Below, piece after piece: positions 11,090-22,390 of a stretch of DNA of 64,000 nucleotides. The first letter of the stretch is position 1. Each line of letters begins with the position of its first letter. Origin of the DNA: Ceratotherium simum simum (taxonomy: Eukaryota > Chordata > Mammalia > Perissodactyla > Rhinocerotidae); the NCBI RefSeq assembly GCF_000283155.1, contig NW_004454239.1:7858606-7922605 (forward strand), read 5' to 3'. The position numbers were made by a program, and so were the translations under genes. The notes below the pieces were generated by a model. It ran no database searches and was not told the origin of the DNA. It saw only the letters and a list, made by a program, of their open reading frames with translations.

Positions 11090-11510
11090 CTTAATTAGTA
11101 AAAATAAATACAAATGATCAAGCTCAGAGGTGGCAGGGCTGTGGGGAAGCAGCGTATACACACACGCACACGTACACACCACTGGAGAAAACACAGACAC
11201 AGTCTCGTGGGAGAGTGATTTGAGGAAAAAAAGTCACGAGAACCATAAAATTGTATATACTTTCCAGCCAACAGATTGTACTTCAGGGAAAACATTACAA
11301 TAAAATAATTCGGATGGAAAAAAGATAAAGATATTCGTAGCACTGCTGTTTATTATAGCAGGAAAAAAGGGAAATAATTCCAATGTTGTACAACAGGGAA
11401 ATAGTTAAACTATGATGTGGACACTCTAATGGAATACTGATAGCCAGTTTTAATAAGTAGTAAACGGGGCTGGGTATATGAAATTGCTCCATACACATTA
11501 TTTAGGTTAC
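11090..11510 (+). repeat. Diverged L1 fragment
   Basis: The run 'gcactgctgtttattatagcaggaaaaaaggg' through 'ggaatactgatagccagttttaataag' is a decayed version of a very common L1 ORF2 3' sequence ('..tggaatactatgcagcc..'). The left part contains an ACAC-rich simple repeat near 11157-11180. Confidence 0.6.
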
Positions 11511-11924
11511 AGCAGTTTTGTACTTATGTGCTTGGGAGGGATAAAGAACCGGATGGACTGTGACTGGTGCTGGTGACGGCCCGGCTTCCCAGGCAATGAG
11601 GGTGTGGCTCCGAGGAAACAGTACAGACAGAAGAGAATCTCCAAGTGTGAGCTCAGACGTCTTGTGCCTGAGGGGATTCTAGTGTTAAAAATGTGAATTA
11701 TTTACCTGTGCCGAAACCAAACGAGAACAGCCTGGTCCCCAGCTCCCTGTTCCAGACAGTGTCCTCAGGAGGCGCCATCCCCGGGCCGTGTGAAGTTCTA
11801 GAGCACAACCCCAGGCGGGTGGCACGTGAGAGCTTCATCCAATGCACATGTGCCATCGACCAAGGCAGGAGGGCCAGCGTGCTGGGCACTTCTCGGAGGA
11901 GGGTCTTCCCTCTGGAGGCTATCC

Positions 11925-12195
11925 AACAGAAATATAACGCAAGGCACAAACGGGAGCCACATATATAATTTTAGATGTTCTAGTAACCACATTTCTAAAA
12001 AGTAAGAAGAAACAGATGAAATTAATTTAATAATATAATTTATTTAACCCAATATAGCCAACGTATTATCATTTCAACATGTAATCGGTATAAGAGATTA
12101 TTGAGATGTTCTCCATCTTTTTATATTAAGTATTTAAACCTGGTGTATATTTAGGCGTACAGCACCTCTCAGGTCTGACTAGCCACATTCAAGCC
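11925..12195. repeat. DNA-transposon-like relic (hAT/MER type)
   Basis: 'ggctatccaacagaaatataa', 'tagtaaccacatttctaaaaagtaa', 'aatttatttaacccaatata' and 'cagcacctctcaggtctgactagccacatt' match a familiar AT-rich mammalian non-autonomous element. I do not assert the exact family. Confidence 0.6.
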
Positions 12196-12324
12196 ACAGG
12201 GGTTGCCAGTGATACGGACGTGTCCCTGTAGGGGCCGGGAACCTCCCTCTGTCTCTTCTCCGTGCTGAAGCTCGGCATCGGGGCTTGTCTGAGGTCCTTG
12301 TGAGGTCAAGAGCAGGCTGGGTCC

Positions 12325-12682
12325 TGTGGACTGAACTGTGTCCTTCCCAAATTCATGTGCTGATGCCCAAACCCCCAGTGTGATGGCATTTGGAGATGGG
12401 GCCTTGGGGAGATAATTAGGGTTAGATGAGGCCATGAGGGGGCCCATGATGGGACTAGTGCCACGAGAAGAGACGCCAGAGCACTCGCTGGCTCACTCTC
12501 TGCCATGTGAGGACACAGCAGGAAGATGGCCGTCTGCAAGTCAAGAGTTCCCAGTAGAACGCAACCATGCTGGCACCCTGATCTTGGACTTCCAGCCTCC
12601 AGAACTGTGAGCAGTAAACGTCCGGTGTTGAAGCTGCCCAGTCTGTGGTACTTTGTTATGGCAGCCCGCGCCGACTGAGACA
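12325..12682 (+). repeat. MLT1 LTR (ERVL-MaLR), solitary
   Basis: This is a near full-length LTR from TGTGGACTGAA to GACTGAGACA. It includes the diagnostic 'gatggcatttggagatggggcc', 'gccatgtgaggacacagc' and 'cggacttccagcctccagaactgtgag' equivalents. No internal retroviral sequence adjoins it. A second MLT1 lies in the opposite orientation at 39595. Confidence 0.92.
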
Positions 12683-13384
12683 GGTGGGGAGTTGAGCTGG
12701 GAGAGTTGAGGGCTTACTGTGACTTCCCTGATCCCTGCTCTTTAACCCAATTCAGAGGCAGTGGCGTTTCCTCTTCCTTGAGACGTCAAGCTGACCCAGT
12801 GTGTGGGTGAAGACCTTCTCCCCGGATGAACCTGAACATGCTCAAGGAGAAGGCTGCCTGCTGCAGCCACTAAGGCCCAGCCTTGTCCTACTGCCCAGGC
12901 ACAGGTAGGCCTCAGAGGCCTTGGAGGATGGCACCCCTGCATCTCCACCCCCTCCCCACCTGCACCTGCCTGGCTGGATGTGGCTAGAGAAAAGCAGCTG
13001 ACCCCACTGACAGTCTCCCCTCAGCTCATCATCACTCAGCTCAGAGGGGACTGCAGTGTTGCTGGCGAGTGTCCTGTGTTTCCCAGTCCACTCCCACTAA
13101 CCTCTTGTCTCCTCACATCCCAACCCTCCCTCCTCTGTCTCCTCTCCGGCGGTGACCTTGGTTCCTGTTTCACTGAGAAAAGGGAAGTAACAGGAAAAGA
13201 ATGCTCACTACCTGCCTCTGCGCCCACCTTTCCTGCTGTTCCTGGAAGCTGACCTTGCTCTCCACTATGCCAGCGCTCCGCTGGGCGCCCTCTCCCTGAG
13301 GACACTGCTCCGGTCACTCTCCTCCTTCCCTTCCTCACGTCTGCCCCTCTCTACAGGGTTTGTCCCATCGGCACGCATGTGCAA
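12683..13384. other. Intergenic, no feature recognised
   Basis: This is GC-moderate DNA with short frames on both strands and no recognisable repeat or exon. A T/C-rich stretch lies at about 13080-13160. Confidence 0.4.
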
Positions 13385-14940
13385 TATTTCTCCCGTATTA
13401 AAAAACAGCACAAGTTTCAACAAAGGTACCAGGACAATTATTCCCGGGGAATGGCGCTGGGGCAACAGTATATCCACATGCAAAAAGGTGAAGTTGGATG
13501 ACTCCCCATCTTATAGCATAGAAAAAAAATTAAAATGGATTACAGACCTAAATTTGGGAGCTAAAACTATAAAACTCTTAGACGAAAACATAGGAATAAC
13601 TTTTTATGATGTTGGATTAGGCAGTGGTTTCTTAGATATGGCACAAAAACATAAGTGACAAAAGAAAAAATAGATAAATGAGACTTCATCAAGATTAAAA
13701 ACTTTTGTGCTTTGAAGGACACCACCAAGAAAATGAAAAAACATGGGGCTGGCCTGGTGGCGTAGCGGTTAAGTGGCGTGCTCCGTGTCGGCGGCCCGGT
13801 GTTTGTGGGGTGGGATCCCAGGCGTGCACCGACGCACCGCTTATCAGGCCATGCTGTGGCAGTGTCCTATATAGAGTAGAGGAAGATGGGCACGGATGTT
13901 AGCTCAGGGCCAGTCTTCCTCAGCAAAAAAGAGGAGGATTGTCATCAGATGTTAGCTCAGGGCTAATCTTCCTCACACATACACAAAAAGTAAGTGAAAA
14001 AACAAATCACAGAATGGGAGAAAATAATTGCAAACCATGTATCTGATAAGGGACTAGTATCTAGAATGTATAAAGAACTCTCACAACTCAACAACAAAAA
14101 GACAAATAACTCACATAAAAAATGGGCAAAGGATTTGAATAGACATTTCTCCAAAGAAGATATTCAAATGGCCAATAAGGGCATGAAAAGATGCTCGACA
14201 TGGTTAATCAACAAAACCACAATGAGATACCACTTCTCCCCTACTAGGATGGCTAAAATAAAAAAGACAGTGACAAGTGTTGATGAGGTTGGGAAGAAAT
14301 TGGAACCCTCATATGTTGCTACTGGGAATGTAAAATGGTGCAGCTGCTGTGGAAAACAGTCTGGCAGTTCCTCAAAATAGGAAACATAGAGTCACCATAT
14401 GATCAGCATTCCACTCCTAGGTATATACCCTAGAGAACTGAAAATGTGTCCACACAAAAACTTGTGCGCGAATGTTCATTAGCAGCATTTTTCATAATAG
14501 CCAAAAAGTGTTAGCACAAATGTCCATCAGCTGATGAATGGATAAATAAAATGTGAAATATACATTGTATATAACATACAATGGGGTATTATTCAGCAAT
14601 AAAAAGGAATTATTTACAGATACATGCTAGAACATGGATGAACTTTGAAAATATGCTAAGTGAAAGAAGCCAGTCATAAAAGACCACCATATTTTATGAA
14701 TCCATTTCTATGAAATGTCCAGAACAGGCAAATTCATAGAGACAGAAAGTAGGTCAGGGGTTGCCAGGGGCAGGGGGGAGGGAGGGATGGGAGCGACTGG
14801 GGTGATGAAAACGTTCTGAAATCAGATGTGGGGATGGTTGCACAATCTTGTGAATATACTGAAAACAACTGAATTGTATAAAGGGCAGGGGTGGATTTTA
14901 TGGGATGTGAATTATATCTCAATAAAGTGGCTTAAAAAAA
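13385..14940 (+). repeat. L1 3' portion (ORF2 end and 3' UTR), interrupted by an ERE
   Basis: This is a degenerate LINE-1 in plus orientation. It contains reverse-transcriptase C-terminal and downstream landmarks ('acttcatcaagattaaaaacttttg', 'atgggcaaaggatttgaatag', 'ggggtattattcagcaataaaaagg') and ends in 'tgaattatatctcaataaagtggctt' plus A's. Stops and frameshifts break the coding frame. The ERE at 13745 splits it, and another ERE (14947) is inserted just past its poly(A) end. Confidence 0.93.
13745..13989 (+). repeat. ERE SINE inserted in L1
   Basis: It starts GGGGCTGGCCTGGTGGCG and has the long-tail type with two 'ttagctcagg' modules and a CA/A-rich end. The L1 sequence resumes directly after it, with near-duplicate flanks ATGAAAAAACA and GTGAAAAAACA. 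The B-box region is altered (GGTGGGATCC), so Pol III promoter activity is doubtful. It is younger than the L1. Confidence 0.93.
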
Positions 14941-14946
14941 CACCTC

Positions 14947-15186
14947 GGGGCTGGCCCCGTGGAGTAGTGGTTAAGTGCGAGCGCTCTGCTGCTGGCGGCC
15001 CGGGTTCGGATCCCGGTGGTGCACCGATGCACCGCTTCTCCGGCCATGCTGTGGCGGCATCCCACATAAAGTGGAGAAGGATGGACACGGATGTTAGCCC
15101 AGGGCCAGTCTTCCTCAAAAAAAAAAGAGGAGGATTGGCATGGATGTTAGCTCAGGGCTGATCTTCCTCACCAAAAAAAACAAAAT
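14947..15186 (+). repeat. ERE SINE with TSD at L1 tail
   Basis: It starts GGGGCTGGCCCCGTGG and has GGTTCGGATCC. The duplication AAAACACCTC flanks it (14937-14946 and 15187-15196). It inserted into the A-rich end of the preceding L1, a typical target. With the minus-strand ERE at 16348 it forms an inverted pair separated by about 1.2 kb. Confidence 0.96.
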
Positions 15187-15859
15187 AAAACACCTCTCTG
15201 TGGCCTACTTCCCCCTCTAGCCACCGCCCATTTCTCTCTTTCCCTTTGCAATGGAATTCTTCCAACATGTTTTCCAGTCTCACGATTGCCAATTGTCTCC
15301 TCCAGTTCTCTCCATCCTTTCCAGCAGGCGTCTGCTCCTACTGCCCCGCTAAACCATCTCTTATCAAGATGACCACTGACCTCTGTGTTACTACACCCGG
15401 GGGTCACGGCTCAGTCCACCTCTTACGTGATCCTTAGACGGCGTTTGGCGCAGGCGAGTACTCCCTCTCCACCCGGCCTCCCGCCCCCACGCTCCTCTGG
15501 TCTGCCTCCTGCCTCGCCGGCTGCTCCTGCTCAGTCTCTGCTGCTTCTCCCTGCAGTCCTGACCTGCAGACGCTGGGCCCGGGGCTCATTTCCCGGCCCT
15601 TCTCCTTTCTATGCAGCTCACTCCCTTGGGGCTCTCATTGCTGACTCGCTGAGGAGTCCCTGTGCTTGTACTTTCCCCCTGCACTCTGGTCCCTTATATG
15701 CGACCACCCACTCAGGCTCTCCTGCTTGACATTCCCAAACGGAGTTCCCTGTACCCACGCGCCCCACTCCGCACACAGCCACCGCCACGAGGAACAGCTT
15801 CCCCTTCAGCCTTCTCCGTCTCAGAAACCAGGAACTTCAGGCTTCAGCTGCCTTGACGT

Positions 15860-16720
15860 GTCTTTCTCTCACCCCCCATATCCAATCCATGAGCAGATTC
15901 TGTTGTCCTACCTTGAAGTACGTCCGTAATTTGATCTCTTCACAGCACTCCGCTTGGACCCTGCTCCGAGACACCACCCTCTCCTGCCTGCGCAGTGGAT
16001 TCCCAGGTGCCCTCTCTGCCCCTTCAGTTAAGCTCATGGCAGTCAGTGATCCTGCTGGAAGGTGAGTCAGATGGTGCCACTTCCCTGCTGAAAGCCTTCC
16101 CTTGACTTCCTTCTCTCACTAAAGTCCTTACATAGCCTCCAGCCCTCCTCTATCTTCCCTCCCCTGGCCTTCTCATCTCCATCTCTTCCTCACTCTCTCC
16201 CTTGCTCCGTCACTCTGCTCCAGCCACACTGGCCTCCCCCACGCTCTTTGACCATGCCAGGGACCTCCCCACCCCAGGGCATTTGCACTTGTTGCTTCCT
16301 CTGCCCTGAATGTTCTTGTCCCAAATATCTGCCTCATTTCCTTCAGATTTTTTTTTTTTTGGTGAGGAAGATTGGCCCTGAGCTAACATCTGTTGCTGAT
16401 CTTCCTCTTTTTGCTTGAGGAAGATTGTTGCTGAGCTAACGTCTGTGCCAGTCTTCCTCTATTTTTGTATGTGGGATGCCACCACAGCAGGGCTTGATGA
16501 GCGGTGTGTATGTCTGTGCCTGGGATCTGAACCTGCCAACCCCAGGCCACCGAAGCAGAGCATGTGAACTTAACCACTACACCACCGGGCCGGCCCCTCC
16601 TTCAGGTCCTGACTCAAATTCACCTTTTCAGTGAAGCCTCGTCTGGCCACTGGATCTGAAGTTGTAGGCACCCAGCCCTCACTGTCCCCGCCCTGGGTTG
16701 TTATTATCTATAACACCCAA
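15860..16720 (+). repeat. L2 LINE 3' fragment, split by an ERE
   Basis: The 'catatccaatccatgagcagattctgttg..taccttgaag' block, then 'ctccagccacactggcctcc', 'agggcatttgcacttg..tgccctgaa' and, after the ERE, 'ctcaaattcaccttttcagtgaagcc', follow the L2 order exactly. It is old, and the coding frame is destroyed. Confidence 0.85.
16348..16598 (-). repeat. ERE SINE (minus) inserted in L2
   Basis: It reads as poly(T), then 'ggtgaggaagattggccctgagctaacatctg', ending 'cttaaccactacaccaccgggccggcccc'. TCCTTCAG is found on both sides. The L2 continues across the insertion, so the ERE is the later event. It is the first minus-oriented ERE after five plus-oriented copies. Confidence 0.95.
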
Positions 16721-16949
16721 CACCTTCTAAGATATTCCAGTATATATTTTTAGTTTCCAACTGAGAGGATCTTTATCAAGGAGAAGAGTGTGGAGATAAT
16801 CCTTCCAGAAAACAAAGGGAAAAGCACATCAGCAGAGCTGAACTAACAAGGGGCAGGCAGGAGTACGTCCAAGGAGTGGGGCCCTCTTGTTGGGAATCTT
16901 CTGGGTGCTGGAAAAGACACCAGAAATATGAAGAGTACAGGATACTGTT

Positions 16950-17072
16950 AGATTGTATCCGTGTCCATCTCTTCGTTAGAGCATCAGCTTCAGGGTGGGG
17001 GGTGGCGTCTGTTTTGTTCACAGCTGTGTCCCCAGTGCTTGTAGGGACGCAGTACTCGTTGAGTGAATGAAG
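16950..17072 (+). repeat. L2 3'-terminal fragment
   Basis: 'ttttgttcacagctgtgtccccagtgcttgtaggg..actcgttgagtgaatga' is the conserved L2 3' end. It may belong to the same insertion as the L2 at 15860-16720. Confidence 0.75.
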
Positions 17073-17339
17073 ACAAATTAAAAAGCTGGCAGGAGGTTTT
17101 CTCCCGTCTCACTTTGCGTCCCATATGCGTGCTGACGGCTTCTTGCTGCCCCGTCTCCGTCTCACAGGCCCGCCCACTCCACCGGCCGCTAGAGAAAAGG
17201 CAGCCTCCCTGAGCCTGGGCCTGGGTGAGGCCCGCGTTCCCAGGAACCGAGGGCGCCAGGTGGGTGAGGACGCGGAGCGGCTGGGCCCTCTCCCACTGCT
17301 GGAGGGGTGCAGACCGGTCTAACTGCTGCAGAGAACTGT

Positions 17340-17890
17340 GGGCAGCGTGTGCTGGAAGCACCCCTCGGCCGCGCGATGACCCAGCAATCCCGTCCTGATG
17401 ATGACCCTCACAGAAACGTGTGCCGTGTCCACCACAGGACGGCTCCAGGCACGGTCGCGGCGGCGTGACTCACAACAACCCCGGACCAGGGACAACGCAA
17501 AGCCCCTCAACTGCAGGAGGGATGAACAATCGTGGAGGGTAGAAGACTTGACCACAACGAAAACGCCACCACCACGGATGCCCACAAGGACACGGAGGAC
17601 TGGCACAGACGATGTGAACAAAAAGATACCTACAGTGTGATTCCGTTTATAGGAAGTTTAAAAAAAAAATGGAAAAAAACTTATGGCGACAGAAATCAGA
17701 GCCCCAGTTACCCTTGGAGGCAGGTTCTGCTGGAGGGGCCAGGGGAGCCTTCTGGGTGCCAGTGATGTTCTGCTTCGTGATCTGGGTGGTGCTTGTACAC
17801 GTGTGTGTGAGTGAATGTGTAAAGTCTGGCTGAGCTGCACTTGAGATGTGTGCACTTTACTGGATGTAGGTCAGACCTCAGTAAAAAAGG
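17340..17890 (+). repeat. Old L1 3' fragment
   Basis: 'atacctacagtgtgattccgtttataggaagttt', 'ttctgcttcgtgatctgggtggtgcttgtacacg' and the end 'tgtgcactttactggatgtaggtcagacctcagtaaaaaag' follow the familiar L1M 3' terminus. CpG decay and indels are extensive. Confidence 0.8.
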
Positions 17891-17899
17891 AAACAAGAG

Positions 17900-18746
17900 T
17901 CCCAGGGGGTACCCAGACGGCCGACTGCACGGCTTCTGAACCAGTGTCCGACCCGTGCTGATTTCCTCCTTGTAACGCTGTGAAGGCTTACTGATTTTCC
18001 TAACTGCTTACTCCTTGACCTTTGGCGAGGAGATCAATGTGCAGAAATTCCTTGGTCCTAATTGTGGGGGACGCGGGAGATTTCACCAAGTACTTCCTTG
18101 AAGCGCTCAGCCTCTTCATCACGTTCTCCTTGCTCAAGGAGGGCTGGGCGGGCTTTGTTTCCCCAAACCAGGTTTGCATCTGAATTATGTTCATTCCTCG
18201 GAGTTTTGACTCATGTGATAATCAGCTTGTGAGACAGCGAGACTGCCTGAGTGAGATGTCGCATTGTTTTTGACTTGAATAAAGGAAACAATCACTGTGT
18301 CCATTGTGCTTTTGAATGTTCTGTTTTCATATCTTTCATTCTTGTTCATCATTGGGTGGATTTCTCCTTAATTGAATTGAAATCTGCACAGTGTCTTAGC
18401 AACAGCCTCATTCTGGGGGTGAGTCTGGGCCCCAAGACCCTCGCCCAGTCATTTTCCCAGGACTCTTCTGAGAGAGGTACCTCTGTTCGTGACTCAGGAC
18501 CCCTGCACCCTCTGCACAGGTTGGGGAAGTGGCTCTCGAGGCTCACAGCCCTCAGCAAGTCCCTTCAGTCCTACTGGTTGCTCTGGTTGTCCAGACTCGT
18601 GTCCTGTCCATTTCCAGAGCCAGGATATGGGTGGGTCGGCTGTACTAAAGCACGTGGCTGCAGGGAAGGAGGAGGGCTTCCCAGGGGCGTACGGAAACAC
18701 TCCTGTGAGCGCCTTCACTCTCACACCACTGGCGCGCTCACCACAC
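17900..18746. other. Intergenic, no feature recognised
   Basis: I see no repeat consensus or exon. Open frames here, including a 232-residue one that runs on into the LTR at 18747, show no known domain. Confidence 0.4.
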
Positions 18747-19535
18747 TTCTGACACCAGAACGGGGGGATTCTCCCCACACCAAGCAATTCTCTGTGACAC
18801 CAGCTGGGTGTCCTATGATTCAGTTCTACCCTGACACTAACTGGAGTGAGCACAGACCCACAAGTTACAGCCTCAGTCCCACAGCACTGCCCCCCTTCAG
18901 ATGCCAATCACAAGTCCCAGGTTGTCACCTGTACTTACTACCTGAATGACCAGCTACATATTAGAGTTTCTGTGACCCCCCTCCTTGGGTTCAGTAATTT
19001 GCTAGAACAGCTCACAGAACTTAGGGAAATAGTTTACTGGTTTATTATAAAAGATATAATAAAGGATACAGACGAACAGCCAGATGAAGAGATGCGCAGG
19101 GCGGGGAGTGTGGGAAGGGGCAGGGAGCTCCTGTGCCCTCTCTGGTGCCACCCTCCCAGCACCTCCACGTGGTCATCAACCCAGAAGCTCTCTGAACACT
19201 GTACTTTTTGGGATTTTTACAGAACCTTCCTCATCACTGATCATTAACTCAATCTCTAGTTCCCCTTCCCTTCTTGGAGGACGGGGCTGGAACTGAAAGT
19301 TCCAAGCGTCTAACCCTGGCTTGGTCCTCATGCTGCCCACTAAGCATCCACTAGACGCTCCATCAGAACAAAAGACACTCCTGTCCCCCAGGAAAGTCCA
19401 AGGGACTCAGGAGATCTGGGGAGGATGCTCCTGGTGCTCTTGTCGCTTGGGACATGCCAAGAGCTTCAGGAGCTCTGTGCCAGGGGCTGGGGTGGAGACT
19501 AGTATGTACTTTTGTATTATTTCGTGTCAGGGAGT
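18747..19535 (-). repeat. Solitary ERVL-type LTR (MER21-like), minus strand
   Basis: Read on the minus strand it contains 'ctggcacagagctcctgaagctcttggcatgtcccaag', then 'ataataaaccagtaaactatttccctaag', then 'cctgggacttgtgattggcatctga', and ends near 'tgtcagaag'. The same ordered landmarks occur in plus orientation at 38.1-39.36 kb. No internal retroviral genes adjoin it. The family name is from memory. Confidence 0.7.
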
Positions 19536-22070
19536 ACCAGGCCGTGACCCGTGCTGGAGGATGGCCCCAGGTGAGTCCTGGCACCCACCGCCCGTGAGCT
19601 CTCTAAGGCAGCTGGGGCAGGGAGGTGTTTCAGGGGGAGGACACAGCATGAGAGCAGAGCAGAGGAGCAAGGGGAGCCTGGGGCGACAGCCTGCACCCCT
19701 GCTCCCGTCAGGGCTGGGCTGCCTGCACGACCCCGCCTCTGCCTCCTGCCTCCCCCAGGCCCACCTCTCGCTCCCTGAGCGCCTCTGCTTGGCTCCCTGT
19801 CTGGGACCCGGCTCCAGCTCAGGCCTCGGGAGAGAAATGCTCAGCAGGTGGCTGGCTTGGCCCAGGGCTGAAAAGGTTCCTCTGCTTCCGGGGTGGGGGT
19901 GGCGGCCCCGGGGAGGCTTGGTTGGGAGACAAAGGAAGCCATTTTGGCATTTTAAGAATGTTGGTAATTTGCAGACTGCACAAAGTTTCCATGTGCGTGC
20001 GTGTGCGCGCATGCGTGTGTGCACGTGTGTGCGCGCGCACAGTTGCAGGGTCATGTTAAGCAGGGCTGTGCCGAGAGAGAATGGGCAGCACAGGGACGCC
20101 CTCCTCTCCCAGCTGGGGAGCTGCGGTGGGCAGGAACATTCTCCAGGAAGCCTGCTCCTTGGGGTGAGAATGTCTGGCAGGCCCCCTAAGCTGACGCTCC
20201 AAGGATTGAAATTTCCCCTTGTTTTTGCCCAGAAATGTCTGGCTCGGTCTGCCCACCGCCCTGTTCTCTCCCTGCCTGCCCGCCTGCCTTTCTGTTTTCA
20301 GCGTTGGAACATTCCGGTCAGGGCTGGGCTGTGTGGTGGGGACCAGCAGGAGATAGGACCGGGAGGGACTCGGGACGGTGTCCAGCCAGGCTTCTCATCT
20401 GGCACTGACCTGCCTTCCTGGGGCCTCGGGTGCGCAGCCCAAACCGGAGGGGAACGGGGAGCCCGAGCCTCCCTTGGGTTCCACTCTCCTGTTCTGGGTG
20501 TGGTCTGCTGACCTCATGCTCCATTCCCCCCTTCTAGACTGATCCGGAAACCAGTCTGGGGCTTTGAAATGGGAAGTCCAGGAGGGCGAAGTGGGAGGCA
20601 GCCAAGAGGGGCTGCAGGGGTGTGTGTGTGTGTGCGTGCCCCTGCGCGTGGAAGCGGGCTCTCTCTCCACTGGGATGAGGATCCACCTCGCAGGGTCCGG
20701 CAGAGCCTGGCCCCGGCTGGCCCCTGTGGCCTTGCTGGAACGCCCCCTCCGTGGCCCTAAGGAAGCTGCTTCGGTGCCTCAGCGCACCACAGAGTCGCTG
20801 GGTTTGGGCCTGGGTTGCCTGGAGGGCACGGGAGGGCGGGGCCGGCAAGGGAAGGGTCAGGAGCACCCCAGGGTGTGCTTGAAGGCCCGGGGAGGTGCCC
20901 GCGGAAGCAGGATGGGCAGGTCAGGCGAAGCCGATGGGGTCAGTTTTGGACACGGGGGCTTTGAGGTCCCCTTGACCCAGCATCTTGTCAACATCACAAG
21001 GCCACCTTCGAAGAGAAGATCTGTGGGACGGCCAGGGGCACAGGGCCCGGGGCTGGGAGCTGTGGGGGCCACAGGTGAATGGTGGATGAGCCGCTTCCTC
21101 AGGCTTGAAGGCTGGCTTTGATGGGCACAGGCCCGCTCAGGCACCTCATGGAGGACGGAGCGGAGAGCCGGAGTGGGGGCTGCAGGAGCTCTGGGAGCAC
21201 AGATGGGACAGCCATGCCCCTGGGGCAGCCCAGGAAGGCTGCAGGGTGGAGGTGGCAGCTGCACTGGGGTCCACAGGGAGGGTCAAAGCTCGTGGGCAGG
21301 GGCAGAATGGTGGGCACAGAGTCAGTGAGTAACCCAGAGAAGCCCGGAGTCTGACTGTTGGGCTTAGCAGGGCAGACCTTCTCCTCCAGCCCCGCCCCTG
21401 CCCCACGTTCTCCCCTCTGGGCACAGGTCCCCCCAGTCTGCTCAGGGCTGAGGCAGAGCACACGTGTGGAGGGCGGGGATGGAGCCTGGGAGCAGAGGCA
21501 GGGAGGAGCCCGCCAGCACTGAGGAGGGAGGCTCCAGCAGCCCAGAGCCTGGCGGAGCCAGGTGTGAGAGCCCCAGACTGCGGTCCGCCCCTTCCACTCC
21601 ACAGCCTCGGGGGGCCGCTTCCTGCAGGTCCGGGTCACAGGCAGGCCAGTGGAAGCAGCGGCCTTCGCGTGCGAGTGTGACCTGAGAGACCCCGGATCCT
21701 GGCTGAGAACCGGGTCAGCCCTGTGGTCACTCCCACCCTGCCCGGTGCCCAAGCCCAGGCGTGGCCCTGACTTCCCCTGCAGCCTCTGTCCGGAGACCAG
21801 GCGGGGGTAGGGGAGAGGCCAGGCCGTGGGCCCCTGTAAGCAGAGTGCCGTCATCTCTCCAGAAAGCTCTGCCCGGGTGGAGGTGGGTGGGTGTTTCCTG
21901 CCCCTGCCAGAGAGGACAACAGTCAGAGTCTGGGGAGAGCCTGTCCCCACCTCCAGGAAGAGGCCAGGGCCACCAGTTCTCGTCCAGCACCTTGATTAGA
22001 GGCTCCAGGCTGAGGCTCAGTTGCATTTCATTATCGTTTCCTCTGCCCCAACGCCAACAGCCCCATTGCT
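19536..22070. other. GC-rich intergenic block
   Basis: GC-rich and largely repeat-poor, it has long overlapping open frames on both strands that reflect scarcity of stop codons rather than genes. It contains the alternating GT/GC tract at 19990-20041 and a short GT run near 20621-20635. Confidence 0.5.
19990..20041. repeat. Alternating purine-pyrimidine tract (Z-DNA-prone)
   Basis: The tract is almost uninterrupted alternation of G/A with T/C (tgtgcgtgcgtgtgcgcgca and so on), including GCGCGCGC near its end. Such tracts favour left-handed DNA and are length-unstable. Confidence 0.85.
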
Positions 22071-22074
22071 TACT

Positions 22075-22390
22075 TGATTCATTTATTCAGTCAACAAATG
22101 TTTAGTGCCAGGGACAGGAGGGGACAGTTAACAAAAAGACCTAGAGTCCCAGTCCTCATGGAGACTACCATCCTCTGATAAAGTCCTGCCCTCTCTGACG
22201 CTGGACCAAACACCACCTCCTCCAGGAAGCCCTCCCTGATCACACAGCAGTTCTGGGAGCTCTGTCCACTGGCTTTGTCTCTCCCTCTCTCAGGGCTCAG
22301 GCCACATCCCCTTCAGTCTCAGGCTGGCCTTGAGTGACCTGGCTCTGCCTCCCCGGGTCCAGCACACAGATGGGTCTCAGTAAGTAGCAG
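22075..22390. repeat. L2 fragments
   Basis: 'tcatttattcagtcaacaaatgtttagtgcc' with 'cctcatggagactaccatc' is L2 3' end in the minus orientation. The adjoining 'caccacctcctccaggaagccctccctgatcacac' resembles the opposite L2 orientation. Two pieces probably abut here. Confidence 0.6.

Noticed and set aside
13994..14380. 128-residue frame after the ERE at 13745
   Set aside because: It is decayed L1 ORF2 C-terminal sequence, not a host gene.
18251..18949. 232-residue open frame on the plus strand
   Set aside because: Runs into the antisense LTR at 18747 and has no known domain.
19321..20511. 396-residue open frame on the plus strand
   Set aside because: It starts inside a minus-strand LTR, runs into GC-rich DNA where stops are rare, overlaps long frames on the other strand, and shows no domain or known protein.
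21099..21950. 283-residue open frame on the minus strand
   Set aside because: GC-rich low-complexity composition (Pro, Ser, Arg, Gly), overlapping frames on the plus strand, no recognised homology or splice context.
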